Below are positions 53,641 to 62,690 of a stretch of DNA of 64,000 bases, piece by piece. The stretch comes from Legionellaceae bacterium (GTDB taxonomy: Bacteria; Pseudomonadota; Gammaproteobacteria; Legionellales; Legionellaceae): assembly GCA_029212465.1 (NCBI GenBank), contig JARGNV010000010.1, forward strand, positions 1-64,000. Reading direction: 5' to 3'. Under the pieces are notes generated by a model, which was not told where the DNA came from, did no database searches, and saw nothing but the letters and a program-made list of their open reading frames with translations. The position numbers and the translations under genes are program-made. How positions within the stretch are numbered: position 1 is the first letter of the stretch; every line of letters starts with the position of its first letter.

Positions 53641-54192
53641 GACGTACTCTCCCGTTCGGGTATCTACCTTAATGGTTTCGCCGGTTTGGATAAACAGTGG
53701 TACACGCACGACAGCACCCGTTTCAAGCGTTGCAGGTTTTCCACCACCACCGGATGTGTCGCCTCTTAAGCCTGGGTCAGTTTCGGTGATGGTAAGGACG
53801 ACAAAGTTAGGAGATGCCACTTGCAAGGGCTCATTGTTCCATAGGGTGACTGTGCAGGTATCTTCAGGTTTAATCCAGTTAATGGCTCCTTCAACCGCCT
53901 CTTTGCTGGCAACATATTGCTCAAAATTATCGGGAACCATAAAGTGCCAATGTTCTCCATCGGTATAGAGATATTGCATTTCCATTTCAACAACGTCTGC
54001 AGCTGGAACAGATTCACCTGACTTATAGGTGCGCTCAACCACGCGCCCTGTTTTTAAATTACGAATTTTAACACGTGTAAACGCTTGGCCTTTGCCGGGC
54101 TTTACAAATTCACACTCAATGATATTGCAGGGTGCCTGGTCGACCATAATTTTCAGGCCATTTTTGAATTCGTTGGTGCTATAGTTTGCCAT
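53623..54192 (-). CDS. efp: Elongation factor P
   Basis: A 189-residue EF-P that frees ribosomes stalled at proline runs. The modifiable Lys lies in the tip loop VKPGKGQAF, the site of beta-lysylation. The three beta-barrel domains are complete (ending [10 protein letters not shown]). The frame opens three codons earlier, but MANYSTNEF at 54192 is the family start. The epmB aminomutase is divergent next door, which suggests the lysylated branch of EF-P; epmA is not in the window. Confidence 0.97.
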   Translation of the reverse strand: MANYSTNEFKNGLKIMVDQAPCNIIECEFVKPGKGQAFTRVKIRNLKTGRVVERTYKSGESVPAADVVEMEMQYLYTDGEHWHFMVPDNFEQYVASKEAVEGAINWIKPEDTCTVTLWNNEPLQVASPNFVVLTITETDPGLRGDTSGGGGKPATLETGAVVRVPLFIQTGETIKVDTRTGEYVSRAKD

Positions 54193-54274
54193 TTGTTGCA
54201 TGACTCCACAGTTGAGATATTAAGCAGCTTTCGCTAGAGTGCCTGCAGTTTATCAAGATTGGATACATTTTTGA

Positions 54275-55258
54275 ATGCAGGTGACAAACAAGCCTTGGCA
54301 AGTGGCACTCAATGAAGGGTTCGCGTCAGCAGCAAGCTTGCTCGAATTTTTAGGGCTTTCAGCGGATGCTGCACATATAGATGCCGAGCGTCAATTTAAA
54401 ACGCGCGTGCCGCGTAGCTTTGCTGCGTGTATGGTGCCAGGTGATAAAAATGATCCACTGTTGCGGCAAGTGCTTGCTGTAGAAGACGAATTACTGCTTG
54501 AGCAAGACTTTGTAAAAGATCCACTAAATGAAGCCGCTTATAACCCAGTTGCAGGTTTAATTCATAAATATCATGGGCGGGTATTACTGACGGTAACAGG
54601 TGCCTGTGCTGTACATTGCAGATACTGTTTTAGACGGCACTTTCCATATGATGACAATAATCCGGGGCGCCTTGGTTGGGAGCGCGTGTTTCGTTATATT
54701 GCAGATGATGCGAGCATTCATGAAGTCATTTTAAGCGGCGGCGATCCATTACTTGCGCCTGACACAACACTTGCTTTTTTGCTGAATGCCCTAGATGCCA
54801 TCCCTCATGTGAAAACCCTTCGCATTCACACACGTTTGCCGGTGGTGTTACCAGAGCGCGTTGATACAGGGTTATGCGAGGTGCTCTCGCAAAGTCGTCT
54901 GCAAAAAGTTGTGGTGTTGCATGCCAATCATCCTAATGAATTAAGTGCTCAGGTAGCGTATGCGTGTGGCATGCTGCGCGATATAAAATGCTCCCTTCTG
55001 AACCAATCTGTTTTTTTAAGAGGGGTGAATGACAACGCACACACCTTAATTGCATTAAGCAGGCGGTTATGGGCGTGTGGCGTGTTGCCATATTATTTAC
55101 ATCTGCTCGACAAAGTGCAGGGGGCCGTACACTTTGAGGTTTCTTCAGAGGCTGCAATAGCAGCACTTGATACCATGCGAGCTACTTTACAAGGCTATCT
55201 GGTACCTCGTTTGACGCGCGAAGTGCCAGGCCAAAAGCACAAGCAAGTTATCCGGTAA
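54275..55258 (+). CDS. epmB: EF-P lysine 2,3-aminomutase EpmB
   Basis: A 327-residue radical-SAM enzyme that makes (R)-beta-lysine for EF-P. The cluster motif CAVHCRYCFRRHFPY supplies the CxxxCxxC cysteines. ILSGGDPLLAPD and HTRLPVVLPERV are family motifs, and a Lys near the C-terminus suits PLP binding (LHLLDKVQGAVHFEV). It is divergent from efp with 82 bases between starts, the usual genomic partner. Confidence 0.95.
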   Translation: MQVTNKPWQVALNEGFASAASLLEFLGLSADAAHIDAERQFKTRVPRSFAACMVPGDKNDPLLRQVLAVEDELLLEQDFVKDPLNEAAYNPVAGLIHKYHGRVLLTVTGACAVHCRYCFRRHFPYDDNNPGRLGWERVFRYIADDASIHEVILSGGDPLLAPDTTLAFLLNALDAIPHVKTLRIHTRLPVVLPERVDTGLCEVLSQSRLQKVVVLHANHPNELSAQVAYACGMLRDIKCSLLNQSVFLRGVNDNAHTLIALSRRLWACGVLPYYLHLLDKVQGAVHFEVSSEAAIAALDTMRATLQGYLVPRLTREVPGQKHKQVIR

Positions 55259-55339
55259 ATTTGTTCAAATGTACTATACTTAGACTACAAAGGTACTTTT
55301 TTGTTCTTATGAAATACAAGCATAATGAAGGGGCTTTGA

Positions 55340-56119
55340 GTGGCTACAACCAAGCATGAAATGTCAGCGCCACCCGAGATGAGTGCTGCAGAAAAGGCAC
55401 TTCAAAGAAGAAGGGCAATTCGCACTGTTGAGCAACAAAAGCAGCGCATTCAGGCTGTGTCGCGTGAGCTCATAAAAAAATATGTGGTACAGAAAAAAGT
55501 AGGCGCTGCAGAAGAGAAACGTTTGCAGGCACCGCTTTTGGGCCAAGATGCCCCAGTTTATCATAAAGCCACCCCACTTGAGAAAAAGCTTAAAAATAAT
55601 TCGGATATAGAAATACGCCAGCTAGTGTCTGAACTCGGGAAAGCACGGAATGCGCTACATCATGTGATGGATGTTCATTTTTTACTTCCAAAACCCACCA
55701 ATAGAGATTTGTTGTGGGCACTTGTGAGCTTTTTGGCAGCGCCTGTTTTTGCGCCTATTTTTGCTTTTTTAGGACCTGAGTTTGTATTGTTGGCACTGTT
55801 GCCAACCGCCTTTTTTTTAGGGCGAAAAGTGTGGCGTGCTTTAACGGATGCGCCAGAGCGCGATTTTAGTTTGAATAAGCATGGTGTTACAGCGAAAGAA
55901 TATCATGATGTGGTGAACTCAGAAGAAATGCCGCAAACGGAGCAACATCACTTAGATGCTTCAGACGACTTGACAGCAGGCAATAATTTTAGCCCACCAT
56001 CGCCAAGTGCGATGCCTCGTGAAGATGCCACAAGAAGAGGCAATCATTTTTTTGATAAACAGCAGCGCGTTGTGTCTACAAGTGATACAAAGTCATCTGC
56101 AGATGGTCCAAAGATTTAA
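55340..56119 (+). CDS. Unknown protein with hydrophobic hairpin, candidate effector
   Basis: A 259-residue protein from GTG 55340 (GAAGGGG upstream). The first 115 residues are charged helices. Two adjacent hydrophobic segments (about 124-160; LLWALVSFLAAPVFAPIFAF and LLALLPTAFFLG) form a likely membrane hairpin. The rest is hydrophilic and probably disordered (LDASDDLTAGNNFSPPSPS). No family recognised. A similar plan recurs in the next gene 53 bases on. Membrane hairpins with long soluble flanks are common in proteins placed in host membranes, but this is inference. Confidence 0.68.
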   Translation: MATTKHEMSAPPEMSAAEKALQRRRAIRTVEQQKQRIQAVSRELIKKYVVQKKVGAAEEKRLQAPLLGQDAPVYHKATPLEKKLKNNSDIEIRQLVSELGKARNALHHVMDVHFLLPKPTNRDLLWALVSFLAAPVFAPIFAFLGPEFVLLALLPTAFFLGRKVWRALTDAPERDFSLNKHGVTAKEYHDVVNSEEMPQTEQHHLDASDDLTAGNNFSPPSPSAMPREDATRRGNHFFDKQQRVVSTSDTKSSADGPKI

Positions 56120-56172
56120 AGCAGGGGATGTTTTGAGTACAGCATAATAGAGCGAGTTAAGGGGAATCAGAT

Positions 56173-57729
56173 ATGGCGAAGAAAAAACTAACTGATGAAG
56201 ATTATAAGCTTATTGCCGCGCAGAAAGAGGAAGTTTATAAAGCTGCAAAAGCGCTTATAGAGGCAAAAGCAGCAGAAGATGAGGCGTATCAAAACTCTGA
56301 TCAAAGAAAGCGAGACTTGGCAGACATTGAGGCACAAAGACAATTAGGGAAAGGGCCCATGTATGAGGGTAGAATTCCCTCATTAGAGGGGGACTTTACC
56401 GCCCCTATACGCCGCCTGGGGTCGTCTTTTTCTAAATCTCCCGTTGCGGAAGCAAAGCGTAACTTACACAATTCGCGTAATAATTTACAAAGAACCATGG
56501 AAGAGAAGACCGGAAAAACCGCTACTAGAAGCCCAGAAGACTCAGGCAACTATGCGGGAGCCGGGCTTTTAGCAATGACTGCAGCAGCGGGATTACTACA
56601 GGTTGCACCTTTCTTAGCATTGATACCTGCTGTTGGGCCTTTTCTCGCAATTGCGGCCACTTTAGTGGGGGGGGTGTTAGGAATGGTGGGATTTGGAGCA
56701 GCTCTTTATTATGGCGCGAGAAAGCTTGGGCGAATGTCTAATACTGCTTTGTCTGGAGGTGGGCCTGATTATAATTTGGATGGAGACCAAAAGTTACGGG
56801 ACGCAGAGCGCGAGGCCCGAGCGAATACTGACCAAGCAGATAAAACAGCAACGGCTAGCGCAAACCAATCGACAGCCAACATCACCACTCAAAAGTCAGG
56901 TGCCGATGCTAAGGCTGAAGCAAATATAGGGGCGGGGCAGGACTCGAGTAAAATCAAGGATGCGTTTAAAAATTTTGCGAAAGATGACGCTGGAAACAAT
57001 AAAGAAGGGTTTGCGATAAAAGATGACCCCACGAGCGGGAATACAATATTGACGTTTCCAGATGAGGCGTCTCAACAAAAATTCTTTGAAGATTTAGCTG
57101 GCAAAAAGATTCCGTTCGAGGCGAAAAATGAGAAAGGTGAGGTGATTGCATTTTCAAGTGGACAGGGAGAGCTTAGCAGGAAGGGTGACCCAGGTTTTGC
57201 CGAGGCACTGCAACACCGCGAAAATTCTCGCGCATCATCGGCATCTCCAGACAGTAATGCAACAACACAGATGAAAGTAGGCGCTGATGGTCGGATTGCG
57301 GATGAGTTCAATGCGGTGGCCAAAGAGGGCGACAATTACAAAGACGGATATAAAATTGAGCAGGATGGGGAGAACATGAAAATGACGTTTCCAAATAAGC
57401 AGGAGCAAAACGCATTCTTCCAAAGTTTACATGACAAAGGTATTTCATTCGAGGCGAAAAATGAGAAAGGTGAGGTGATAGCATCTTCAAATGGTACGGA
57501 TTTACATTTAGCAGGTGAAGATGACGCTACAAAATCTGAAGCAACCGCTTTCTCTGATTCTGGCAACACCGAGCATGACGCTACTGCGAACGCCTCTACT
57601 AAAGAAGCGTTACAGAAAGAGCTACATACAGCACAGTTGGCATCAAGACAAAGCACCGATGGAAATGCTGGCACTGGCTCTGACGGGCCTGTCGAGGAAG
57701 AAGGAAATGACCGTGGCAACAGGCTGTGA
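56173..57729 (+). CDS. Unknown protein with hydrophobic hairpin and duplicated 70-residue domain
   Basis: A 518-residue protein, ATG behind AAGGGG. Residues 1-120 are charged helix. Two hydrophobic segments lie at about 128-182 (GLLAMTAAAGLLQVAPFLAL, LAIAATLVGGVLGMVGFGAA). A low-complexity Ala/Thr/Asn/Gln linker follows. Then come two copies of a small alpha/beta domain at about 260-330 and 373-440, sharing the pattern TFP....Q..FF..L..K.I.FEAKNEKGEVIA. The tail is Ser/Thr/Asn-rich and acidic (VEEEGNDRGNRL). I recognise no family. It lies between the hairpin gene upstream and fadE. Confidence 0.72.
   Translation: MAKKKLTDEDYKLIAAQKEEVYKAAKALIEAKAAEDEAYQNSDQRKRDLADIEAQRQLGKGPMYEGRIPSLEGDFTAPIRRLGSSFSKSPVAEAKRNLHNSRNNLQRTMEEKTGKTATRSPEDSGNYAGAGLLAMTAAAGLLQVAPFLALIPAVGPFLAIAATLVGGVLGMVGFGAALYYGARKLGRMSNTALSGGGPDYNLDGDQKLRDAEREARANTDQADKTATASANQSTANITTQKSGADAKAEANIGAGQDSSKIKDAFKNFAKDDAGNNKEGFAIKDDPTSGNTILTFPDEASQQKFFEDLAGKKIPFEAKNEKGEVIAFSSGQGELSRKGDPGFAEALQHRENSRASSASPDSNATTQMKVGADGRIADEFNAVAKEGDNYKDGYKIEQDGENMKMTFPNKQEQNAFFQSLHDKGISFEAKNEKGEVIASSNGTDLHLAGEDDATKSEATAFSDSGNTEHDATANASTKEALQKELHTAQLASRQSTDGNAGTGSDGPVEEEGNDRGNRL
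57115..57479 (+). repeat. Identical 32-bp direct repeat within the duplicated domain
   Basis: The 32 bases at 57115-57146 and 57448-57479 are identical (TTCGAGGCGAAAAATGAGAA and onward to GGTGAT), 333 bases (111 codons) apart in the same frame. They encode the FEAKNEKGEVI core of both domain copies, much better conserved than the flanks, suggesting recent duplication or gene conversion. Confidence 0.9.
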
Positions 57730-57810
57730 GGTGAACAGCTAATGGTTTTCTACGGATATGCGTTATATAATGGGCGGTTTTCAACGTAGATGGATTAAGG
57801 ACAAAAGGAT

Positions 57811-60258
57811 ATGGCAACCGCATTTTTTCTTTTATATATCGTATTTACCCTGGCTGTGCTTGCACGTGGTTTAAAAGCTGTTGTGTGGGAGGTGGGCAGC
57901 GTTATTTATTTGTTGCTTGCATCGTTTGGCGTCGGGCTTGCGCTACTTCCGGGACTTTTTTTGTGGATACTGATTCCAGGGGTGATTGCACTAAGACGCA
58001 TGCCCGTATTACACAACCAGCTGGGTGGATTTGTGTTTGCGCGCGCAAAGAAAGCAATCCCCAAACTGTCTAAAACAGAAGAAGAAGCTTTAAACGCAGG
58101 AGACACCTGGGTTGAGCAATCTATTTTTAGAGGTGCGCCTGATTGGAAAGGGCTTTCCGAAATTAAAACAGAACTGAGTTCTGAAGAGCAGTCTTTTTTA
58201 GATAATGAAACCAGCGAGCTGTGTCGTATGCTAGATGACTGGGACATTACCTTATCAGGAGATTTGCCCGCACCTGTTTGGAAGTTTTTAAAAGAGAAAG
58301 GCTTTTTGGGGATGGTCATTTCAAAAGAATATGGCGGAAAAGGTTTTTCTGCGCGTGCCCACTCAGATGTGGTCATGAAAATTGCAAGCCGCTCAGGTGT
58401 TGGGGCTGTAACCGTGATGGTGCCAAACTCGCTTGGGCCCGGTGAACTGCTTCACCACTACGGTACAGAAGAACAAAAAAATCATTATTTGCCACGCCTT
58501 GCAAAAGGGGAAGATATTCCATGCTTTGCGTTAACAGAGCCTGAAGCAGGCAGTGATGCAACATCGATTCAAGCAGAAGCCATTGTGGTTGAGCAAATGG
58601 TGGATGGTAAAAAAGTGCTAGGGTTGCGTATGACGTTAAACAAACGTTGGATTACGCTTGCACCGGTTGCAACGGTTATTGGCTTGGCCGTTAACCTAAA
58701 AGACCCCGATGGCCTCTTAAAAGGCGTTGGTAGCGAAGGAATTACCTGTGTTTTAATTCCAAGGGATTCAGAAAATTTAGAAATTGGAAACCGACATCTT
58801 GCAGCGCAACAGCCATTTATGAACGGTACGATTCGCGGAAAAGATGTGTTTACACCCATTACCAACATTATTGGGGGGCAAAAAGAAGCTGGGCGCGGCT
58901 GGCAAATGTTGGTGGAATGTTTATCGATTGGGCGTTCTATTTCGCTGCCTGCCTTGGGAGCTGCGTCATCTACCGTTGCTTATTTAACAACTGGTGCTTT
59001 TGCACGGCTGCGGCGACAGTTTGCCGTAGAGCTTGCGCAATTTGAAGGCATTGAAGAAAAACTAGCTGAAATTGCAGGCCTCAATTATATAGTAATGGCA
59101 ACGCGCTTACTGACGCTTGCAGCAGTGAATGAAGGCAAAAAACCATCGGTTGCATCGGCTATTACCAAGTATTTTAATACAGAGCTGCCACGGATAGCCT
59201 TAAACGCTGCAATGGATGTGCATGGTGGGCGTGCGGTTGTGGTTGGGCCACGAAATTATTTAAGTAACTTTTACCAAGGGATTCCTATTTCGGTCACGGT
59301 TGAAGGTGCAAACATCATGACACGCAACCTGCTGATTTTTGGACAAGGGTCGATGGCATGTCATCCTTTCTTGCGCGATGAGTTTTATGCAATTTCGAAA
59401 GGAGATGAAGCAGCATTTAAAGATTTACTAGGCAAACACATTAAATACTTTGCACAAAACCTAGCAAAAACCGTGTGTGCTGCATGGACAGGCGGGCGCT
59501 TAATTAGTGTGCCGCGTCATCCGATGAAGCGAGAGTGCCAAAAGCTTTCGCGTTTGAGTTATGCCTTGTCTTGGATTGCAGATTGTACGCTGATGCTTTT
59601 AGGCGGAGATTTAAAACGAAAAGAGCGTTTGTCTGCACGGCTTGGAGATGCGTTGTCGTATCTATATTTAGGGATGGCGGTGCTTAGACAAGTTGAAGTG
59701 CGTGGGGGTAGTAAAGATGAGCAAGTACATGCACGTTGGGCGCTTGCATTTTGTTTTCATAAAGCCACACATGCGCTCATTCAGATGTGTCGTAACCTCC
59801 CCCCTCACTTACGCTTTGTAGGTGTTGCAATGCGACTTTTAGCGTTTCCTTTTGGAACTATGGGCGCTGCTTACCCAAGCGATAAGGTGGAGCATGAGCT
59901 CGCAAAACTGATGACCACCAACAATGATTACCGAGAAGACTTGCCAAGCAATATCTATTTGAGTGGGGATAAGGCAGAGCCTGTTGATAGAATGGAAAAC
60001 GCCTTCCAGAAGCTCCTGGCAGCGGTGCCTGTTTATCGTAAAATACGTGGTGCGAATCGTATGAAGTCTGGCACAGTTAAAGAAAAGTTGGCAGAACATC
60101 TTGCGCAAGGTACGATAACAAAAGATGAAATGGAGCAGCTGCTGGATGTGGAGCGTGCGCGTTGGGATGCGATTCAGGTCGATGAATTTACAGCTGAGTC
60201 GATGAACAAGAAGACTTACGCGTCGGTTGCAGACAAGTACGAGAATCCGATTACATAA
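57811..60258 (+). CDS. fadE: Acyl-CoA dehydrogenase FadE
   Basis: An 815-residue FAD enzyme for the first step of fatty acid beta-oxidation, the length of E. coli FadE. It has two N-terminal membrane segments (about 4-55), then the ACAD core (FALTEPEAGSDATSIQAE, GFSARAHSDVVMKIASRSG, DVHGGRAVVVGPRNYL, PISVTVEGANIMTRNL) and the FadE-type C-terminal domain (about 500-815). AAGGA precedes the ATG. A fatty-acid-using lifestyle is plausible. Confidence 0.97.
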   Translation: MATAFFLLYIVFTLAVLARGLKAVVWEVGSVIYLLLASFGVGLALLPGLFLWILIPGVIALRRMPVLHNQLGGFVFARAKKAIPKLSKTEEEALNAGDTWVEQSIFRGAPDWKGLSEIKTELSSEEQSFLDNETSELCRMLDDWDITLSGDLPAPVWKFLKEKGFLGMVISKEYGGKGFSARAHSDVVMKIASRSGVGAVTVMVPNSLGPGELLHHYGTEEQKNHYLPRLAKGEDIPCFALTEPEAGSDATSIQAEAIVVEQMVDGKKVLGLRMTLNKRWITLAPVATVIGLAVNLKDPDGLLKGVGSEGITCVLIPRDSENLEIGNRHLAAQQPFMNGTIRGKDVFTPITNIIGGQKEAGRGWQMLVECLSIGRSISLPALGAASSTVAYLTTGAFARLRRQFAVELAQFEGIEEKLAEIAGLNYIVMATRLLTLAAVNEGKKPSVASAITKYFNTELPRIALNAAMDVHGGRAVVVGPRNYLSNFYQGIPISVTVEGANIMTRNLLIFGQGSMACHPFLRDEFYAISKGDEAAFKDLLGKHIKYFAQNLAKTVCAAWTGGRLISVPRHPMKRECQKLSRLSYALSWIADCTLMLLGGDLKRKERLSARLGDALSYLYLGMAVLRQVEVRGGSKDEQVHARWALAFCFHKATHALIQMCRNLPPHLRFVGVAMRLLAFPFGTMGAAYPSDKVEHELAKLMTTNNDYREDLPSNIYLSGDKAEPVDRMENAFQKLLAAVPVYRKIRGANRMKSGTVKEKLAEHLAQGTITKDEMEQLLDVERARWDAIQVDEFTAESMNKKTYASVADKYENPIT

Positions 60259-60278
60259 CCTAACGATGGGATGCATGC

Positions 60279-60956
60279 ATGACACTACCCCCGAGTGAAG
60301 TACTGGCTGAATGTGCAGATATTGCAACAACAGGTGACGCGGCGCGATACCTCGCCGTGAATGTGGAAGCAATTTTTGCAAAAGAGCGTGTGCTCGATCA
60401 GTTTAGGGGGTTGGTGCAAAAATTTCATGAACATGCCGATGCAGTAGAAGCCGGCGAGTGGCTACAGGAAAATATTTGGGGTGGCGATACACCTGTTACA
60501 GAGTATGCGGCAGATGCTGAGCGTCGTGTTGAGACGGAAGAAAGGCGTGTTACACCTGTTCCTGAAGAAGCAGATAAAGTGGTTATGGATGTTGCGTTTG
60601 ATGAAGAAGGCCTGATTGATAGAGGCTACTTGGTAAACAATGAGAGCCCAGATGAAGACATGGTTAAACGCCTGGATTCCTTATTGCATGGCTGGTTTGC
60701 GAAGGAAAATCTTTTGTGTCGTAGTCAACGTATTTATGAGGCAACGGATGCAGGCGATGTGAAGCTGGATACCGACAATCAGCCGGTGCAAGTTGACTCA
60801 CTTGAACTCAAGGATGGCTTGTTAGATGAAAGGTCTGGCCTTAAGCAGTATGTGAAGTCTCATGCAAAGCAAGTTGAGATAGAAGCGCTTCAAGTGAAAG
60901 TTGCAGGAGAGCCTGGTATTGCGCCCGAGCAAGATACGGCAATTGGGCCGGAGTAG
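60279..60956 (+). CDS. Acidic hypothetical protein, 225 residues
   Basis: A hydrophilic, Glu/Asp-rich protein (RRVETEERRVTPVPEEADK, DEEGLIDRGYL) with no membrane span, signal or recognised domain. It follows fadE by 20 bases and may share its transcript. The ribosome binding site is weak. It ends 7 bases before the opposing murU stop. The function is unknown. Confidence 0.65.
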   Translation: MTLPPSEVLAECADIATTGDAARYLAVNVEAIFAKERVLDQFRGLVQKFHEHADAVEAGEWLQENIWGGDTPVTEYAADAERRVETEERRVTPVPEEADKVVMDVAFDEEGLIDRGYLVNNESPDEDMVKRLDSLLHGWFAKENLLCRSQRIYEATDAGDVKLDTDNQPVQVDSLELKDGLLDERSGLKQYVKSHAKQVEIEALQVKVAGEPGIAPEQDTAIGPE

Positions 60957-60963
60957 TCATTGA

Positions 60964-61623
60964 TTAACTTGCCGCAAGACGGGCTTTTTTAAGCCTTTCA
61001 AGGGTGCCGGTATCAAACCACAGCCCTTCATAGAGCTCACCTGTTGCAAGGCCGTTATCCGCCGCTTCTTTAAGCCAGGGTATGAGGGAGGCACGTCCGC
61101 GGGGTTTTCCCTCAAATAACTGCGGCTTGTAGCAGGCAATACCTGAAAACGTTGAAGTTGCATTCATATTGCTGAGCAGCTTGCTTTGAGTCAGCCCAAA
61201 GTCTGGGACTGGGTGCGTGTCAGGCGTTTGAATGAGCACTAAATGTGCCAAACTATTGGCGGGGCAGGTTAATGCTGCGAGCGGGTAGTCTGTAAAAACA
61301 TCTGCATTGATGGTTAAGAATGATGTATCTCCCAGTTGGGGAAGTAAGTTCATAATAGTGCCACCGGTGTGGAACCCGCCGGGCGGTTCTGGCACATAGA
61401 TAATCTCTAAGTCATAGTGTTTTTGACGAATATGGCGTTTAATTTGGTCGCCTAAGTAGGCATGGTTAATAAACACGCGCTCAATGGCGCTCTCAGAAAG
61501 TTTCTGAAGATGATAGTCGATAAGTGCTATATGATTGATGGTGCACAGTGGTTTGGGTGTTGTATCGGTGAGTGGACGTAGGCGCAAGCCTCGACCTGCA
61601 GCAAATAAGAGGGCTGTATTCAT
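60964..61623 (-). CDS. murU: N-acetylmuramate alpha-1-phosphate uridylyltransferase
   Basis: A 219-residue nucleotidyltransferase. It begins TALLFAAGRGLRLRPLTDTTPKPL (nucleotide loop) with ADVFTDYPL and a C-terminal TGELYEGLWFDTGTLERL. MurU converts MurNAc-1-phosphate to UDP-MurNAc in peptidoglycan recycling that bypasses de novo synthesis. The overlap with amgK (ATGA) and the lptD-amgK-murU order, known from Pseudomonas, separate it from other sugar nucleotidyltransferases. Confidence 0.93.
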   Translation of the reverse strand: MNTALLFAAGRGLRLRPLTDTTPKPLCTINHIALIDYHLQKLSESAIERVFINHAYLGDQIKRHIRQKHYDLEIIYVPEPPGGFHTGGTIMNLLPQLGDTSFLTINADVFTDYPLAALTCPANSLAHLVLIQTPDTHPVPDFGLTQSKLLSNMNATSTFSGIACYKPQLFEGKPRGRASLIPWLKEAADNGLATGELYEGLWFDTGTLERLKKARLAAS

Positions 61624-62621
61624 ATGACTTTTTTCTCATCAAATGCAGGGCATACGCGTGTTTGCATAAAATTATAAAAAGGCTCAAGTGCTTTGTTGTC
61701 TTCAAGTACGTCAAGTATATAGTCTAAGGTGAGTGGCAAATCTTTTAAATAGCCCGACTTGCCGTCACGCTGGTCGAGCCGGCAAAAAACACCTAAAATC
61801 TTTAAGTGGCGCTGCAAACCTGTGAGGTGAAAACTTGCCTCAAAGGCATCGCGTGACCAGCCATGCTGGTTGGGGAGTCCATCATAAAATTGGTTTAGCC
61901 AGCTTATTTGTGTATCTTTGGGCCAGTTAACGTAGGCGTCTTTGAGCAATGAAACTAAATCGTAAGTGAATGGGCCAAGCATTGCATCTTGGAAATCAAG
62001 TACGCCAATGGATGAGTGATGGCTTGGTCCAATGAGCGCTAAATTACGTGAGTGATAGTCGCTGTGAATAAAACACTGTGGTTGCTTCTTAATTTGCTCT
62101 GTAATATGTGTAAGCGCGTGGTTTAACATATTCTCTTCTAGGTTTGTGAGGGTTATGCCAAGCCAGCGCTCTAAAAACCAAGTGCGGAAGAGTTGTAGTT
62201 CATCTTCCATGATGCGTAAATTAAATGGTTTCAGTTGAGGCCTGTCTGTGCTGCATTGCTGTATTTTATGTAAGGTATCGAGTGCGCACGCGTAATGTTT
62301 TGGTGTTTGCTCAGAGTCAATATCATCTAATAAAATCGCATCACCAAAATCTTCAAGTAGTGCAAAACCTTGTTGTAAATCAAACGCAACAATTTCAGGT
62401 GTTCGAACCCCCGTTGTTGAGAGTGAGTGTGCAATTTCAACAAAGGCTGCGAGCCCTTCTTTGCTGGGAGGGGCATCCATGACCACATGGCTTGAGGCAT
62501 TATGGTGAAGTCGAAAATAGCGACGAAAACTGGCGTCTCCGGCGAGAGGAGTAAGGGTGAATGTTGAACTATCGACCAAACTGTTCAACCACGTATGCAG
62601 TGCGTTCTGTCGTGTAAGCAT
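61620..62621 (-). CDS. amgK: N-acetylmuramate/N-acetylglucosamine kinase AmgK
   Basis: A 333-residue kinase of the aminoglycoside-phosphotransferase fold. It has PLAGDASFRRYFRL at the N-terminus, the catalytic loop FIHSDYHSRNLALIG and metal site GVLDFQDAMLGPFTYDLVSLL. AmgK phosphorylates the anomeric position of MurNAc, feeding MurU. It is coupled to murU and divergent from lptD (69 bases between starts). Confidence 0.94.
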   Translation of the reverse strand: MLTRQNALHTWLNSLVDSSTFTLTPLAGDASFRRYFRLHHNASSHVVMDAPPSKEGLAAFVEIAHSLSTTGVRTPEIVAFDLQQGFALLEDFGDAILLDDIDSEQTPKHYACALDTLHKIQQCSTDRPQLKPFNLRIMEDELQLFRTWFLERWLGITLTNLEENMLNHALTHITEQIKKQPQCFIHSDYHSRNLALIGPSHHSSIGVLDFQDAMLGPFTYDLVSLLKDAYVNWPKDTQISWLNQFYDGLPNQHGWSRDAFEASFHLTGLQRHLKILGVFCRLDQRDGKSGYLKDLPLTLDYILDVLEDNKALEPFYNFMQTRVCPAFDEKKVI

Positions 62622-62690
62622 GATATACTTTTTGCCCTTTCGAACGATGATATTTTTTGTGCATCATAAGACATTTTTGTGACGCTGAAC

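Noticed and set aside
57448-57479. Direct repeats in the hairpin gene as a CRISPR or mobile-element end
   Set aside because: Only two copies, inside one reading frame and in phase with it; best explained by a protein domain duplication.
59839-60381. 180-codon frame antisense to the end of fadE
   Set aside because: A shadow of fadE with biased His/Leu/Cys composition and no recognisable domain.
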